From the NCBI GenBank assembly GCA_002633005.1, contig NMRA01000426.1, positions 92,974-156,973 of the forward strand: 64,000 bases of DNA, given 5' to 3'. The notes under the pieces are model-generated. The model had not been told where the DNA came from, did no database searches, and saw only the letters and a program-made list of their open reading frames with translations. The stretch comes from Phoronis australis. Lineage: Eukaryota > Phoronida > Phoronidae. The position numbers and the translations under genes were made by a program. Positions 1-12,390 of the stretch are shown piece by piece. Within the stretch, counting starts at the first letter, position 1, and every line of letters begins with the position of its first letter.

Positions 1-199
1 CGAGAGAGTAGCAACGCTGTTGCGTTCTTTTTGAAGCGCTGCGTTACTTTGAAGTGTAAAGTCACGGCTAAATACAAACGTAGCAGTGCCGCTGGTGGTC
101 TAGAAGACCCGTGCAAAACTTTTTTGATAAATTGAAGACGTTACTGTAGCTGAGTTTTAGGACTGTAGGTACGTCATTGTTCCCGTGTATACGTTCATG

Positions 200-285
200 G
201 ACTGGGCGCTTATTTCAGCAAAGTCTGAAAACGCGTGGGGGGCGCTTATAGGGGCTTGGGCGGTTATTACGGCGAATACGGTACA
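200..285. repeat. Fragment of a dispersed GGCGCTTAT / CGGTTATTACGGCG repeat
   Basis: The segment contains GGGGGGCGCTTAT and GCGGTTATTACGGCGAATAC and ends near TACGGTA. The reverse complement of this end recurs at about 9271, where TACCGTATTCGCCGTAATAA is followed by a GGGGGGCGCTTATTATAA motif. This supports a dispersed MITE-like family. No target duplication could be fixed for this fragment. Confidence 0.5.
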
Positions 286-2060
286 CTGGAAGTGGCACCT
301 GGTCCAGGAGAAAAACAAACGAAACCAGACAAACCTTCTGGTTTCATTTTAAGTTAATTTACTGCAAAAACAACCAATCATTTCTTGTCCTGTTTATCAC
401 TCCAGTCTCTGAAAGTCTCATCTTGTCAAACTGAGTACTAGTAATGACAAATCAATGACAACTGAACCTGAAGCTAACTATATCTTTCCTCATTAAATGA
501 ACAAAACGATGAAAAACAATGAAGATTCAGATACACATCTGCCACAGGTGTAAAAGCAACCAGACTAAAAACGTCGTCAGTAAGATCAGGTTGACAGAGA
601 CAAATGAGTAAATTCAACAACCGTAACCTAATGTTTGTTGGCTCTTCTTACATACATAAAAAGCTTACAAAGCTAAAATATGTTCTGATTATTTAACATT
701 CTAACTAGAAAACAACACAAAATATTGAAAATACCTCCAGGACACCAGCGTAAGTTTTTTGAAAATTGACAGAGCTATCCTCTCGTACATAAACATCTGA
801 CATAAATATTATGAATTAATCAGCACAGTTAATACAATAACATGGATAAGTTAATACAACATGGACGTGTTAATATAGTAACTGTCACTTAATAATGAGA
901 AGATTCAAAGACGATCTGCTCAATAATATACAATAACAAGAACTCTTTGTTTAACAACACAATGACTGCCACGGAAATTGTTAAGGTTTTGGGGTCTCAT
1001 TTTCCATGAAATTGGGTGAGAATCAAATGTAAAGCACGGGTATATCGTCAGAAAATGCTCCTTTAATATCAGACCTATGAGTGTATTTGCAGATGGGCGT
1101 ATCTGCAGAAAACTTAGGTACTATAAACTTGGTCCTTAGTTTCACCAGAGATCTATTACAAGATGGAAATCAAGGAAACCGAGCGTTCACTAGTTTCCCT
1201 CATAGGGGAAACTAAATAGTCCACTTGTGGGTTTATTCGCGGTTGTCGAAAACAGCTATGGCGTCACACTTGGGGGGACAGAACCCGTCTTATTTGCCAT
1301 CGTGTTGAATGCAACCTCATTAATGACTCGCGATTTATTATTTCATGTGTCAATAGAAAGTTTTGCGTCGTCGACTGATGCCACAATTTCCTTGGTGGTT
1401 GTTAGATCGTGGACTCACAGTAAATGGTAGCTAGCCAGCTAACTGTATGAAGACTGGTAAGTACCACTGCGAGTATAGCCTTGGTCCAAAGCTGAATACT
1501 AAATATACAGCTTTGCACCAATGTAGGTAAAAAACAGACCAAATAAAACTTGACACAATAATTAGTGACATTGAAGCTGCACTAAACTTACCTGTGTTGA
1601 AAATTTAGCTTCTTACTGTTATTCTAAAATTGTGGTGCGACCTTTTGCTTTGGCTTTCGGCGCCATGAAATATTGTGTCACCTATTAGCCAATTTTTTCG
1701 CAGATTCTTCAATCACTGAACTGTTCGTCTCTTCCCGGCACGAGGTTGCGTATATGTCACAATTGAAACTGGTTTCACTTCTTTACAAATTTTTGGTATT
1801 TTAATACCAGCAAACTGAATTTCAGAACAAATTTTGCTGCTGCAAAGCTGTCATCAACTCCCCAGTAATGTCACAAAATTTTAGGAAATGTTTTTCACTT
1901 AAACAGCTGCAACGGGCGAGGTGAGTATCGGTTGACTCCCAGATTTGCATGCAGCCCCCGCCAGTCGTTAGTTATACATGTTAATATAACAAAGTTTTAC
2001 AATGACTGAGGTGATGAGTAGAACTACCCAGGCTGTGAGAAAATTCGGGGTCTAACGGAG
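286..2060. other. AT-rich intergenic sequence, nothing recognised
   Basis: No exon with flanking splice signals, no RNA gene and no clear mobile element was seen. The only ORF-sized stretch (1227-1430, 67 codons) resembles no family I know and has no supporting context. Confidence 0.5.
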
Positions 2061-2066
2061 GTTAAA

Positions 2067-2240
2067 ACATAGTGCTACCTAGCTATATTTTGACAATCAT
2101 ACAGCTAGCTGGCTGGCTAAACACATGGTGGTACCTAGCTATATTTTGACAATCATACAGCTAGCTGGCTGGCTAAACACATGGTGCTACCTAGCTATAT
2201 TTTGACGATATTCTTCATACAGCTAACTGACTGGCTACAC
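2067..2240. repeat. Tandem repeat, 56-bp unit, about 3 copies
   Basis: The word CCTAGCTATATTTTGAC recurs every 56 bp (about 2077, 2133 and 2189), followed by CATACAGCTAGCTGGCTGG. The third copy is diverged. No gene is associated with it. Confidence 0.85.
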
Positions 2241-5200
2241 TGTGTGTTGAGTTTCGGTACCCCATGCCATACTGGACGCTGTATCTTGAATCACTGTTGC
2301 AAGTTCCGTAACAACAATGTTTTACGGGCATTTTACAGGACATAGTGACTTAACACCAGTATGACACACTTTATATCATGGATTTTCAGTACTAACGAAA
2401 TGTTACAATGCAAGTATGTAATATGACTGTAAGATTTATAAGTCGAAGCTATCGACATCCAACTATAGTGGGACATGAGATGAACTATCAATTCTCCCTA
2501 TTCTGTCCCGTTTCCGGACATTTCTATCTCGTCTCACGTTTACACGCGTGATGATACAACACACACTAAGTGGTCTATTACTCTGTAGTAGACATTGCAA
2601 GATGGTACTTTTCACATGAAATTTTTTAAAAGATGTTTTGACGAGTTTTCGTGTTCCATGCCTCTTTAAAATCTGCCTTAATTTCCCAACGGGAAAATTA
2701 AAAACGACAATGATGGATGTGTTAAAAGGACTAAACATCTTTGGCCAATAAATATGCAAACCAGTAAACAGACATGGACAATTCCAGTTGTGACGGACGT
2801 ACAATCACAGAACATTTTGATCAACTGTGAAAAATTGTTCATCCTAGGAAAATAATTAATACATCACTTGATAGGTCTCACTGATAGCTTTCAAAGCATG
2901 TATCAACTTTTCTCCTATCTTTTAATCTGACTGAGAAAATTGCCTTTAAAGGGGTGTGAAGGATGTACGCAGAGAATTTGAATTTTTAAAAAATTTTTTA
3001 ACATTAATTTTCTGTGAGTTGCATTAAGTTACAATTTTTTGTTTTATATGATGGTATAGTAGTATGTTTGCAAAGTACACAACACTTAAATGTTTTTGAT
3101 GATATCTTTCAAGAAATTTTTGTCAGACATCTCGATATGAGTTGAGTTAGTGTTATGTACCTACGTGACGGACATAACATCTGAATTTCTAGTACTAAAT
3201 TGTTTGTTGTGACTAAGATATCAACTTAAAATGATTCAAGCTTTTGCAGTATTTAAGCTATATTTGTCTTTTGCTACTAATTCAATGTTTTTTAATTAAA
3301 ATGTACCGATTGACCTTTCATACGAAATCATTACAGGTAGGCCTATGCTAGGAATATACTCTGGGATTGTAATTTTTCAATACTTTTGAATAAAGATTTA
3401 AAACAACCACCTAAAATCTTCGCTTCCCTTTGAAGATGGTCGATGGTGGAAATGAGAGTGAAAATCATTTTGTATTTGACAACTACTAGTTACCGGGAAA
3501 ACCTGTTTTTATGTGTTAAATAGAATATTAATTCAAAACCAATAAATAAATGCGACTGTCAAAACATAAAATCTGAAATAAAATTTTAAAACATTACTAA
3601 CCAGTCATAAAAACACATTTTAATTAATTTTTTTTCAAATTAGAACTCGCACTAAGCTTGCATAAAATTATTCTCTGGACCATGCCGTTGATGGTTCTGA
3701 TGAATGCCATGTAAGTAATAATCATTGGTTTTTTTAAAAAGTATTAGTAACAGGACTTCAGTATCTTCTTAAAACAAAGTGTGAAGCATGGTTTAGTAGA
3801 CAACATCGACTTTTGGCATTCATATTCAGATCACCTGTGCTGTCTGTGAAAGCAAGACATTTTTTAATTAATTGCATTTAGGATTATGATTTAGGAATAT
3901 GTAGAACTAACTTATCAGATGTTGGTTTCTACTTAGTGATTAGCATGATTAAGTTTTCATCCAGCTCTTTAACTCATGCCTTCTTTCAAATTTAAGGAGA
4001 GATTGCTTTAAATAATGTAACATCACAGTACGCACAAGTACAATTATGACTTTCTTGATCCACGATGGCATTTTTTTTGAGTTTCAAAGATTATTCGGGC
4101 AGGTATTTATTCTTCTCCCAGTTGCATATGTTCTTTTGGTGGTCTCCAACAATTTCCTCTATCGTTTCTAAATGCCGATTTAACCTCCTAGAAGCTCAGC
4201 AGAAAAAAAATTAGTTAATTCTTATGAAAAATTAAGGGATCAAAAATACGCAAGATGAGACAATATAATCATTTGCTTTCATCATTTCATACAAGCCACC
4301 CAACGACCCAATACACTGAAAAACACAAAAGGTGAATACAATCAGTGGGGATGTGACAAAAATGCCCAATAAAGTAGGTGAAAAGTTCCTACAGCTTAAA
4401 AATGCCCAGTATTGGCTTCTTCAACACCCTACACAACATAGCAGGTCAGAGCAGAAATAACATGTTGATTCCAGCACAGTTAAAGCAAGTTGACATGGAT
4501 TCCTTTAGGTCTCTTGTTATTTATACTCTAGAGCACCTTAGGAATTCTTTTGTATGAAGATTTTTGCATCTTGAATTTCCCAAAAGCTAACTAAAGCATT
4601 TCTTTACAAACACGCGGTAACAACAGATAAACAATATGTTCATAAAATTAGCATTTTGTTTTTTTTTACATTTGATAATGTGGTCCAACTGTCTGATTTT
4701 AATAAGCTGAATTCTACTAAGACAATTAGATGACATTGCAAACTATAACTTTTCTGCAAATACTTTTGAAATTGAAAAAATCCAATGCATTTAGTTTAAA
4801 TCTGTAGCAACTTATTCACACAATTTTAAAGCTGCCTTTGTAATATTGTCACTGTTTTAAATTTCTTAGGTGTGTAAATTTGCTGTACGCCTGTCACGCA
4901 ATTTCTGACTTAACGAATTATCCCTGGGATCTAAAATTTTGGTCAATAGTACTGAGTAACAAGTTAAAAAAAATCTGAAATTATTTTAATTTTGATTGAA
5001 AACTTTTAACGTAACTAAACTTTTTAACACTTTTTTGTGATGGACGTATGGCACCACCATATCCAGGGGTTGACCTTTGACCCCGAGAGGTCGATGATGT
5101 GCCAAAGTTGAAATGTTATTTTTTATAAAGTTTGGGGTTCATGTGATTGCACAAATTTGATAGTATAGTGAAATACCCATAATAAGCTTTTTTCTGAAAA

Positions 5201-6210
5201 TAATTAGCAACACACATGAAAATCAAGCACATTATTTAGGGTCAAGTGACCCCCAAAAATGGGTCCATTTAGGCAAAAAATTGAAAGTTATAGGTCAGTC
5301 AAATATGGATCCTGAAACTAGAGAGAATGGGCTTTCAGATGAGACCAAAAATGTTAGTGTAGTCACAATTTTAATTTTTTTGTCTCGAATTGATGTCAAT
5401 TCGCTACGTGGAGCAAGATGTGCTGCGTTTGAAAATATTAGAGTCCCTTTTAATTGCTTTTGAGAAGCCTATTTTGAATGAGCAGCAAACAGGGTCGCGC
5501 CGCACGTTACACTTATTTGCGTGACTTTCCCGTTACCTCAATTCATTAGTCATTCTTTGCAGTATTTCACACCCGCTGTGTCTCACTGTGTGTGTCGTCA
5601 GCTTATACTCTGTGGTGGCATTACTGCGTCATTTTATCTTCACTTGAGAATGAAACAACTATGTTTCGAAATATCGAGTGTCTTTTAATTATGTTGCTAG
5701 GTCAGTTACTGTATCTATGTTCAGTTGAGAGTAGTTTTGTTCCGTAAGTATGAACGCAACGGAATAAAGACTGTGAACAATGAAAAGTGTCGTGCATTTA
5801 ACAATAACCGAAAACTTGCTCCCGAAGTACAGTCAGTTCAAGTTACACGACTTATTTTTAATTAACTTGTCAAACAGAAAGCCTCCAGGTCATTGACACA
5901 CACCGTTTTCAGTACATATAAATGAACGCCTTGTTAACAACTAAGATCAGAAATAGAAAAAATCAATAAAGAAATTTCCAGCAGTTGATCGACTCCTGAA
6001 GTCTAATTAACAACAGGTGTTCAACACACTGTTCACAAAGATGACTCTGATTTGAAAATGTTGCATCTTAAAAGTTCATCCTTTAACTTAACTTATTGAT
6101 TACATGCAAACAACGCTAAGGTAAAGTCACTTCTCCATGACAGCCACAAAACACATTTTTAGGATGGATAAAAGTTGGATGGTATAGACTTGTTGAAGTT
6201 GTTCACTTTG
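2241..6210. other. AT-rich intergenic sequence with one repeat fragment at about 2585-2675
   Basis: Nothing gene-like was recognised. The stretch around 2590-2670 (GCAAGATGGTACTTTTC ... GTGTTCCATGCCTCTTTAA) is a diverged relative of a segment present in both copies of the 1193-bp duplication (about 14289-14353 and 15483-15547), so it is a dispersed repeat fragment. Confidence 0.45.
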
Positions 6211-6224
6211 ACGAGAGCTGTAAA

Positions 6225-6660
6225 ACAACAAAATCTGTGGTATTTTTGTGACTTCATTACAAATGTCAAAAATAGGACACTAGGTGGCGCAGAATATGTA
6301 GAAATTGTCAGGAAATGGGAAGGTCTCATCTTCCTCATGGGAACTCAATTGCAGAACTCCATGAATTTTGAAGGGCAAAAATAGAGTTGCTATCATGCGT
6401 AGTGGTAGTCGGATTTGTCAAAAAGAAATTGTCACGCGTTTCCACATTCATAGGAATGCAAATGCCACATTTCAGAAAGATCCTACAAGGGGTTTGGAAG
6501 CTACAGCTGTGGATGCAAAAACGTTCCACTAGGGGGCACAGCGATAGTCGGAGCCATCCAAAAAGTTGTGAGCAGCCATTGTCACATTTACACCAGGTCC
6601 TGCAAAAATTGACAGAGATCCTACAAAGACAGCCATGGTTACAAAACAAAATCATTACAA
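6225..6660 (+). repeat. Copies of the modular CACTAGG-GGCGC interspersed repeat (repeat R)
   Basis: Two diverged monomers are visible, with landmarks CACTAGGTGGCGCAGAATA (about 6281) and CCACTAGGGGGCACAGCGAT (about 6526). Each is followed by a GTCGGA-like word and, roughly 90 bp later, by AGATCCTAC-like text. They belong to the same family as the larger clusters at 7.1-9.9 kb and in the HELLS introns. ORFs across this stretch are incidental. Confidence 0.6.
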
Positions 6661-7392
6661 ACCAATACCTTTATGGTTTCAACATGCACTCAGACATCCA
6701 CCTCACTTGGAGCAAGAAATATCGAACTAAGATATATAGCAAAAATTTGAAATCTTATCAAAACTAAAGTGCTTTTTCCGAAACGCCGATTCTACGTTTG
6801 ATATAAAAACCTTTTAATACTTTACCCCATCTTACCTATGAAAGTACATGTTGAGGATTCAACAATAGCCATCCTTAAAAAATTTGAAAGAAAAAAGCAT
6901 TCAGACACTTAATGAAGTCACTTTTTCGCACATAGCGATCAATTATTGAAATCTCTGAACTTTCTGTCTATTGAAGGCTTGTTTACATTGTTTTGTTTCA
7001 AATTTCTACATAAGTTGTCTAATCCCCTTCTACAACTCTTCAGATTTTCGAGCAATAACAAACACCACCTCCAACAAACAAGAGCAACGCGGAGCGTTGA
7101 AATACACCCACGAATGCATCGCAAACGGCGTGCTTATAGGGTTGTTTATTTTTGTCATAAAAATGGCCACAAGATGGCACAAAAACGTACAATCCATCCG
7201 AAAATGAGAACATGTCATAGCACCTTTAATCATAGAAAGCTATTCACCAAATTTATAGAAATCTGTCACGGAACTTCAGAGAAACAAAAAAACATAATAA
7301 AATGAAATTGCCACTGGGGGGCACAGTGTTCATTGGGTCTGCCTGAAAGTCGTTATTGTCTGTTGTTAGCTTCATATAAATACACTTACTAA

Positions 7393-8355
7393 CATCAAAT
7401 TTACACAGGAACCCTGTAAAGATGGCAAGCTACCTTTTCTTGACTGTTTAGTCTCCATTAAACAGGACAGATCATTTGACACAAAGGTTTACTGCAAGAA
7501 TACTCACACTGACCACTATCTTCAATTTGACTCGAACCATCCACAAGCTGGGTGTGATTCGCACTTTGAACCACAGAGCTAACACCATCATTTGTGATCC
7601 CTCGACCATTTCTAAGGAAGTGAACTACACTAAAGATGCTCTTGCCAAATGCGGTTATCCACGTTGGTCGTTCACCAAAGCGGAAAGATCAGAGAGGAGA
7701 AAAGTAAACACTCAGACAACCAATAATGTTAGTTCTCCTAGTTGTGTGGTGAATCCTTACGTCCAGGGCCTGTCTGACTGCCTCAAGAGGACATTTAAAC
7801 AGTTTGACATTTCTATCATCCACAAACCCTTTAATTCTCTCTGCAGCCAACTGGTTAATGTCAAGGACAAGACACCCAAGGTGAATAAACCATGTGTTGT
7901 CTATGGTGTCCAGTGTAAGGATGTCCAGTGCTCAGACAGTTACATTGGTGAAACGAAACAGTCCATTAAAATGCTTATGTCACAACATCCTCGTCCTAGT
8001 TATGAGGACATTTATGATTCGTATATTTTTAGCCACATGGGCGCCACTGGACATGATTTCAATACGGATGATGTCACTGTCTTAGACTGTGAGGAAGACT
8101 GGTTCAAAAGGGGTGTAAAGGAATCTCTCCATGAGCGCATTGAGTCCCTCTTTAAATAAAAGAGGCGGTTTAAGATTCGATTTGTCACAAGTATGGGATG
8201 GTGTACTGATGTCAATGCCGCACCGTTTAGCCAAAACGCCACCAATTGGCCAGAGTAACGATAACGTCACAAGCCAAGCTGAAGTCCGTGAGATGCGGAC
8301 GCAACGTCGCTAATTTTTGTAAGTTTTTATTCCAGTATTAGACTCAAACGTGATC
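7393..8355 (+). mobile_element. Penelope-like retroelement, 3' fragment (end of RT plus GIY-YIG endonuclease)
   Basis: Penelope-like elements code for a reverse transcriptase fused to a GIY-YIG endonuclease. About 7410-7550 encodes the RT C-terminal flank (PFLDCLVSIKQD and NTHTDHYLQFDSNHP). This lies in another frame from 7476-8159, so at least one frameshift is present. The second part contains KLGVIRTLNHRANTI and CGYPRWSF, then the GIY-YIG core VVYGVQCKD ... SYIGETKQSIK and a conserved C-terminal half (YDSYIFSHMGATGHD). A tail with a GTCCG/CGGAC hairpin followed by GCAACGT lies at about 8284-8312. The 12-bp word TACACTTACTAA flanks the element (7381-7392 and 8356-8367), showing that it inserted into repeat R. 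The copy is 5'-truncated and dead. Confidence 0.8.
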
Positions 8356-9271
8356 TACACTTACTAAAATTAATAAAGATCCAGCAGTGGGTTTAGGAGA
8401 TATAGCAATGGGCACAAAACAAAACTACCATTGGAGATGCCACGGTAGTCAAATTCGTCACCGTCAACCATCCTCTTCACACAGAGAACATGAATGCCAA
8501 TTTTCAAAACCATCCTTCAAATGATTTGATAGAGGAGTGGACGCCAAAAAACAGACTCGAAAACAGCAAAAAATGGCCACTAGGTGGCGCAAAGTACCTC
8601 CATTCCATCCAAAAACGGGAAGATAGCGTCATCTCATCAATAGATGCCAGCATTCAAAATTTTATGAAAATGCGTTGAGGATCCTTGAAGATACAGAGGT
8701 AAACGTAAAATCTAGAATTGCCAGTAGGGGGCACACCAGTAGTCAGATCTGTCCAAAAGTCATCATTTTTCTTTGTCAACATCACATAAATACGCTTGTT
8801 AAATTTAGTAAAGATCCTGCAAATGGTTTAAGAGATACAGCCAAGGGCGCAAAAAAACGAAACTGCCACTAGGAGACACCACAGTAGCTGAAGTCATTGG
8901 AAAGTCATCATCAGTGGTCCACTTCATAGAAAAACATACAAGCCAATTTTCATTTATTGAAAGCGGTTTGGTTGATAGAGGGGTGGACGTCAAAAAACAA
9001 ACTCAAAAACGGTAACAATGGCCACTAAAGTCGAATCCATCTGAAAACGGAAAGCACAGCGTCATCACACTAACAAGCCTGTGTGCCAAATTTTTTGAAA
9101 ATACATTGAGGACCTTTGAACATACAGAGGTTAACATAAAAAAACTAAAACTGCCACCAGGGGGCACACCAGTAGTCAAATCCGTCTGAAAGTCGACGTC
9201 GTCCTGTGTCAACATCATAATAAATGCAGTTACTAAATTTAGTAAATATCCTGCAAATGGTAGGAGATATA

Positions 9272-9490
9272 CCGTATTCGCCGTAATAACCGCCCAGGGC
9301 GCTTAGAAAAGTTCGGTTCAAGGGGGGCGCTTATTATAACCCAAGGCGGTTGAAACCCGGTCTCCGAAACGGGTGAAATCGGAAGCTAAGATTCATCAAA
9401 TTTACGTTCTCTGACGTATCTGTAATCTATGAAAGACTTCCAACAAAACTGTTGTGCATTGCTATCAAACTTTGCTGCTAAATNGTTTAT
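9272..9490 (+). mobile_element. MITE-like dispersed repeat, copy 1
   Basis: The copy starts with ACCGTATTCGCCGTAATAAC and contains GGTTGAAACCCGGTCTCCGA and GATTCATCAAATTTACG. An inverted diverged copy lies at about 12160-12385, and the terminal block also occurs inverted at 236-282. It lies inside repeat R and replaces part of a module. It is non-coding, and one N occurs at 9484. Confidence 0.6.
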
Positions 9491-9917
9491 AGTAAGAACA
9501 TACATGCCAATTTCCACAATCATCCTTTGGTTGATACAGGGGTGGACGCCTAAAAACAGACTCAAAACCAGTAAAAATGGCCACTAGGTGGTGCAAATTA
9601 CGTCAAATCTATCCGAAAACGGGAGGATAGCATCATCGCACATGACAAATTTTATGAAAATATGCTGAAGACCTTTGGAGATACATAGGTAAGCGTACAA
9701 AACCAAAATTGCCACCAGGGGACACACCGGTAATCGAATCCGTCTGAAAGTCTGCTCATGCCGTCCCATCCATGAAGGGAACACATGCAAAATTTCATGA
9801 ACATACGTCAACCGGTTTTGGAGTTAGAGCAGCGGACACTGGACGGATGCCGCCCAGACGGACGGACGGACAGAGATGACGGCATAATGCGTCCACATAT
9901 AAATATGTGGGCGCATA

Positions 9918-10204
9918 AAAATAACAACTAAGCCTTCAAAGTTCAAAGCTTTCAACTATGTAATACCTATAATCAGCAGGTTCAAATGTACCCATGCAAA
10001 CTTACAATATTTTCACTAAAGAAACAACTACAAGGAAGCCACAGACCACAATTCCCGCGACTGATGTTTTGTGAGAGTTGCACACGTGCACTTAATCATT
10101 TGTACAAGTATACGTGAGTGAAAATCAATAAGAGGACATGCAGGAAAATCAAACAGATTCCAGACAAAAATAATTGGCAACTGCTCTTTATTTTTCAATG
10201 TCTT
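9918..10204. other. Short intergenic stretch, nothing recognised
   Basis: AT-rich sequence between repeat R and a minisatellite. No feature was seen. Confidence 0.4.
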
Positions 10205-10227
10205 TTAACATTGTTGTGAATGCTCAG

Positions 10228-10492
10228 AATGTTTTGTAGAACAAACCTCTTGATATTCCTTACAATGTTTTGTAGAACAAACCTCTTGATATTCCTTACA
10301 ATGTTTTACAAAACAAACCTCTTGATATTCCTTACAATGTTTTGTACTAGAACAAACCTCTTGATATCCCTTACAATGTTTTGTACTAGAACAAACCTCT
10401 TGATATCCCTTACAATGTTTTGTAGAACAAACCTCTTGATATTCCTTACAATGTTTTGTAGAACAAACCTCGATATCCCTTACAAACATAGG
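10228..10492. repeat. Minisatellite, 36/39-bp units, 7 copies
   Basis: AATGTTTTGTAGAACAAACC recurs about every 36 bp (10228, 10264, 10300, 10336, 10375, 10413, 10450). Two units carry a 3-bp CTA insertion that makes them 39 bp. Because the period is a multiple of three, long ORFs appear on both strands. No flanking coding sequence supports a gene. Confidence 0.9.
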
Positions 10493-10769
10493 AGTTACAC
10501 ACTGAACAACATATCTCATTATATACAGTAAGTGTGAAAATCAAGGGGCGAAATGTAAGTCAGGTGAGCACAGCTGACTTGTTGACAATATGCACTATAA
10601 TATTTCATAACATTATTTTTTCAAAATTTAATCAAAATACTTTGAGATGTGTCTAACGACTTGCAAAGCGAAGAGCAAAGAAAAGCTTCTAAATATATAT
10701 GTAGTATTTAGAAAACGCCACCTATTGGAAAGGGACATTAAATTGAAATTATACCATGCTTATGTTAGA

Positions 10770-10992
10770 TCTAACTTTACTTACTGTCCTGTAGCATGGC
10801 ACATGTGCAATGTCTAACTTTACTTTCTATATCCTATAGCATGGCACATGTGCAGTGTCTAACTTTACTTACTAACCTACAGCATGGCACATGTGCAGTG
10901 TTTAACTTTCCTTACTCTCCTATAGCATGGCACATGTGCAGTGTCTAAGTTTACTTACTAACCTATAGCACGGCATATGTGCAGTGTTTAAG
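10770..10992. repeat. Minisatellite, 43-46-bp units, 5 copies
   Basis: GCATGGCACATGTGCA recurs at about 10793, 10839, 10882 and 10925, with a diverged copy near 10968, separated by CTAACTTTACTTACT-like text. Each unit includes the palindrome GCACATGTGC, which contains an E-box (CACATGTG). Confidence 0.88.
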
Positions 10993-12159
10993 AATGTTGA
11001 AGTGCTCCAACATAGAGTATCGCATGCTATGAACATTCCCACTAAATAAGATTGGTCCTAACCCCAATGGTCAAGGCAAACGTTGGGGTATGGAAAATTG
11101 AACTAGACCGTATTTATCCACCTTGGCTGAGTCGCACTCGGCTCACGATCAAAGGGATGCCACCAAGCTGCTCTATTCATCGAGTCACGAGCGAGGATAA
11201 TTGGCTTCGATCATGCGGATATGATGAGCTGATTACAATCTACTTAGCAGACTGTACTTTTTATGGAGAGAGTTTTAAGTAGTTTTTACTGTAATATTTG
11301 AAAAGAGGAGCGAAAACAAATATGAGTACAACTTTGAATTTTTCAAATCGGCCCAGGATAAGAGATTTTGCAACACAGCAACACTCACGATTACTTTCAA
11401 TCGCCGCGCACGAATACAAAAATATAGGACCCAAGTTATTTAGATTTTGGAACACATGCATTGCAATATTCAAAATACGTTTATTATGAATTTTACAAGC
11501 TGTAAAACGACATTGTTTAATTTCATTGTGCTCATTCATTGTCATCCGTCAAATCGGCAATTTCTGAGATGTGATCTGCGGCGTGCGCCTATGTGTACGA
11601 AACACGTGATTGTTATGTTCCTGAAGTACGAAAATTAAGAAACTTTAGCGTGTCGTTATTATTGACAGGGACACGATAAAACGAATTTTGATTTTGACTA
11701 TAGTCTTGATACAGCGAGCTGGCTGACCACTGCGTCAGTGTCTCCGTTAGACCCAGAAATTTCACACAGACTGGGTAGTTCACTTCGTCCCCAACATGTA
11801 GATCGAGCCTTGGACTATTAATACTCCACGGTAGAGCTAACGACTGTCGGCCTGTGCACACAAAATCTGTGAGTTAACCAACACTCACCATGCACGTTGC
11901 AGCCGTTTAAATGAAAAAACAATCTAATAAACGCCATTTTCCTGCACAATCCTCCGCCTTTTGTAACAAAAAGTCTATCGTCGGTGACCCACACACTGGA
12001 CTCCACATGAACTTTAAAAATTGCAAAACATAAGGAAGATTTCAGGTAATTTGTTGAGTCGAAACTATATTTTTATTCAAGAGTTCAAGTTTTCCTATTG
12101 ACGATGGCGATTCAGCGACGCATCAGTCAGCTTTCGCCCTGTGATGAGAACAATTTTTT
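10993..12159. other. Intergenic sequence, nothing recognised
   Basis: Several short ORFs occur on both strands, but none resembles a known family and none has exon-like boundaries. No RNA gene was seen. Confidence 0.4.
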
Positions 12160-12390
12160 GAAAAATTATCGTAATTTAACAACGGAAGTTCATAGCAATG
12201 TACCACAATTTTGTAGAAAGACTGTCACAGGCTAAAAATACGTCACAGAGCGTAAATTTGATGAATCCTAGCTTCCGATTTTACCCGTTTGGGAAACCGG
12301 GTTTCAACTGCCGTAGGCTGCAGTAAGAATCCCCTCCCCGTGAAATGAATTTTTCTAAGCGTTTATTAGAGCCAATACAGTATACAGCTT
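12160..12390 (-). mobile_element. MITE-like dispersed repeat, copy 2 (inverted)
   Basis: Read on the minus strand this matches 9290-9490: CGGTTTCCCAAACGGGTAAA, then GGAAGCTAGGATTCATCAAA, then an ATTGCTATGAAC-like end. The right side is degraded (AAGCGTTTATTAGAGCC). Confidence 0.6.

Larger units (their letters stand above)
7078..9917 (+). repeat. Long copy of modular repeat R, interrupted by a Penelope-like element and a MITE-like insert
   Basis: The copy starts with AGAGCAACGCGGAGCGTTGA and ends with a hairpin made of TGCGTCCACATAT and ATATGTGGGCGCA near 9891-9917. In between are tandem, diverged modules of about 140-160 bp. Each opens with GCCACTAG(G/A)NGGC and contains a GTCGAATCC-like word, a TGCCAATTTTNA-like word and a GAGATACAG-like word. 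The Penelope-like element at 7393-8355 splits it, and a repeat at about 9272-9490 replaces part of one module. The family is not one I can name; it has no coding capacity. Confidence 0.65.

Noticed and set aside
11052-11282. 76-codon plus-strand ORF outside repeats
   Set aside because: No recognisable family, no splice or promoter context.
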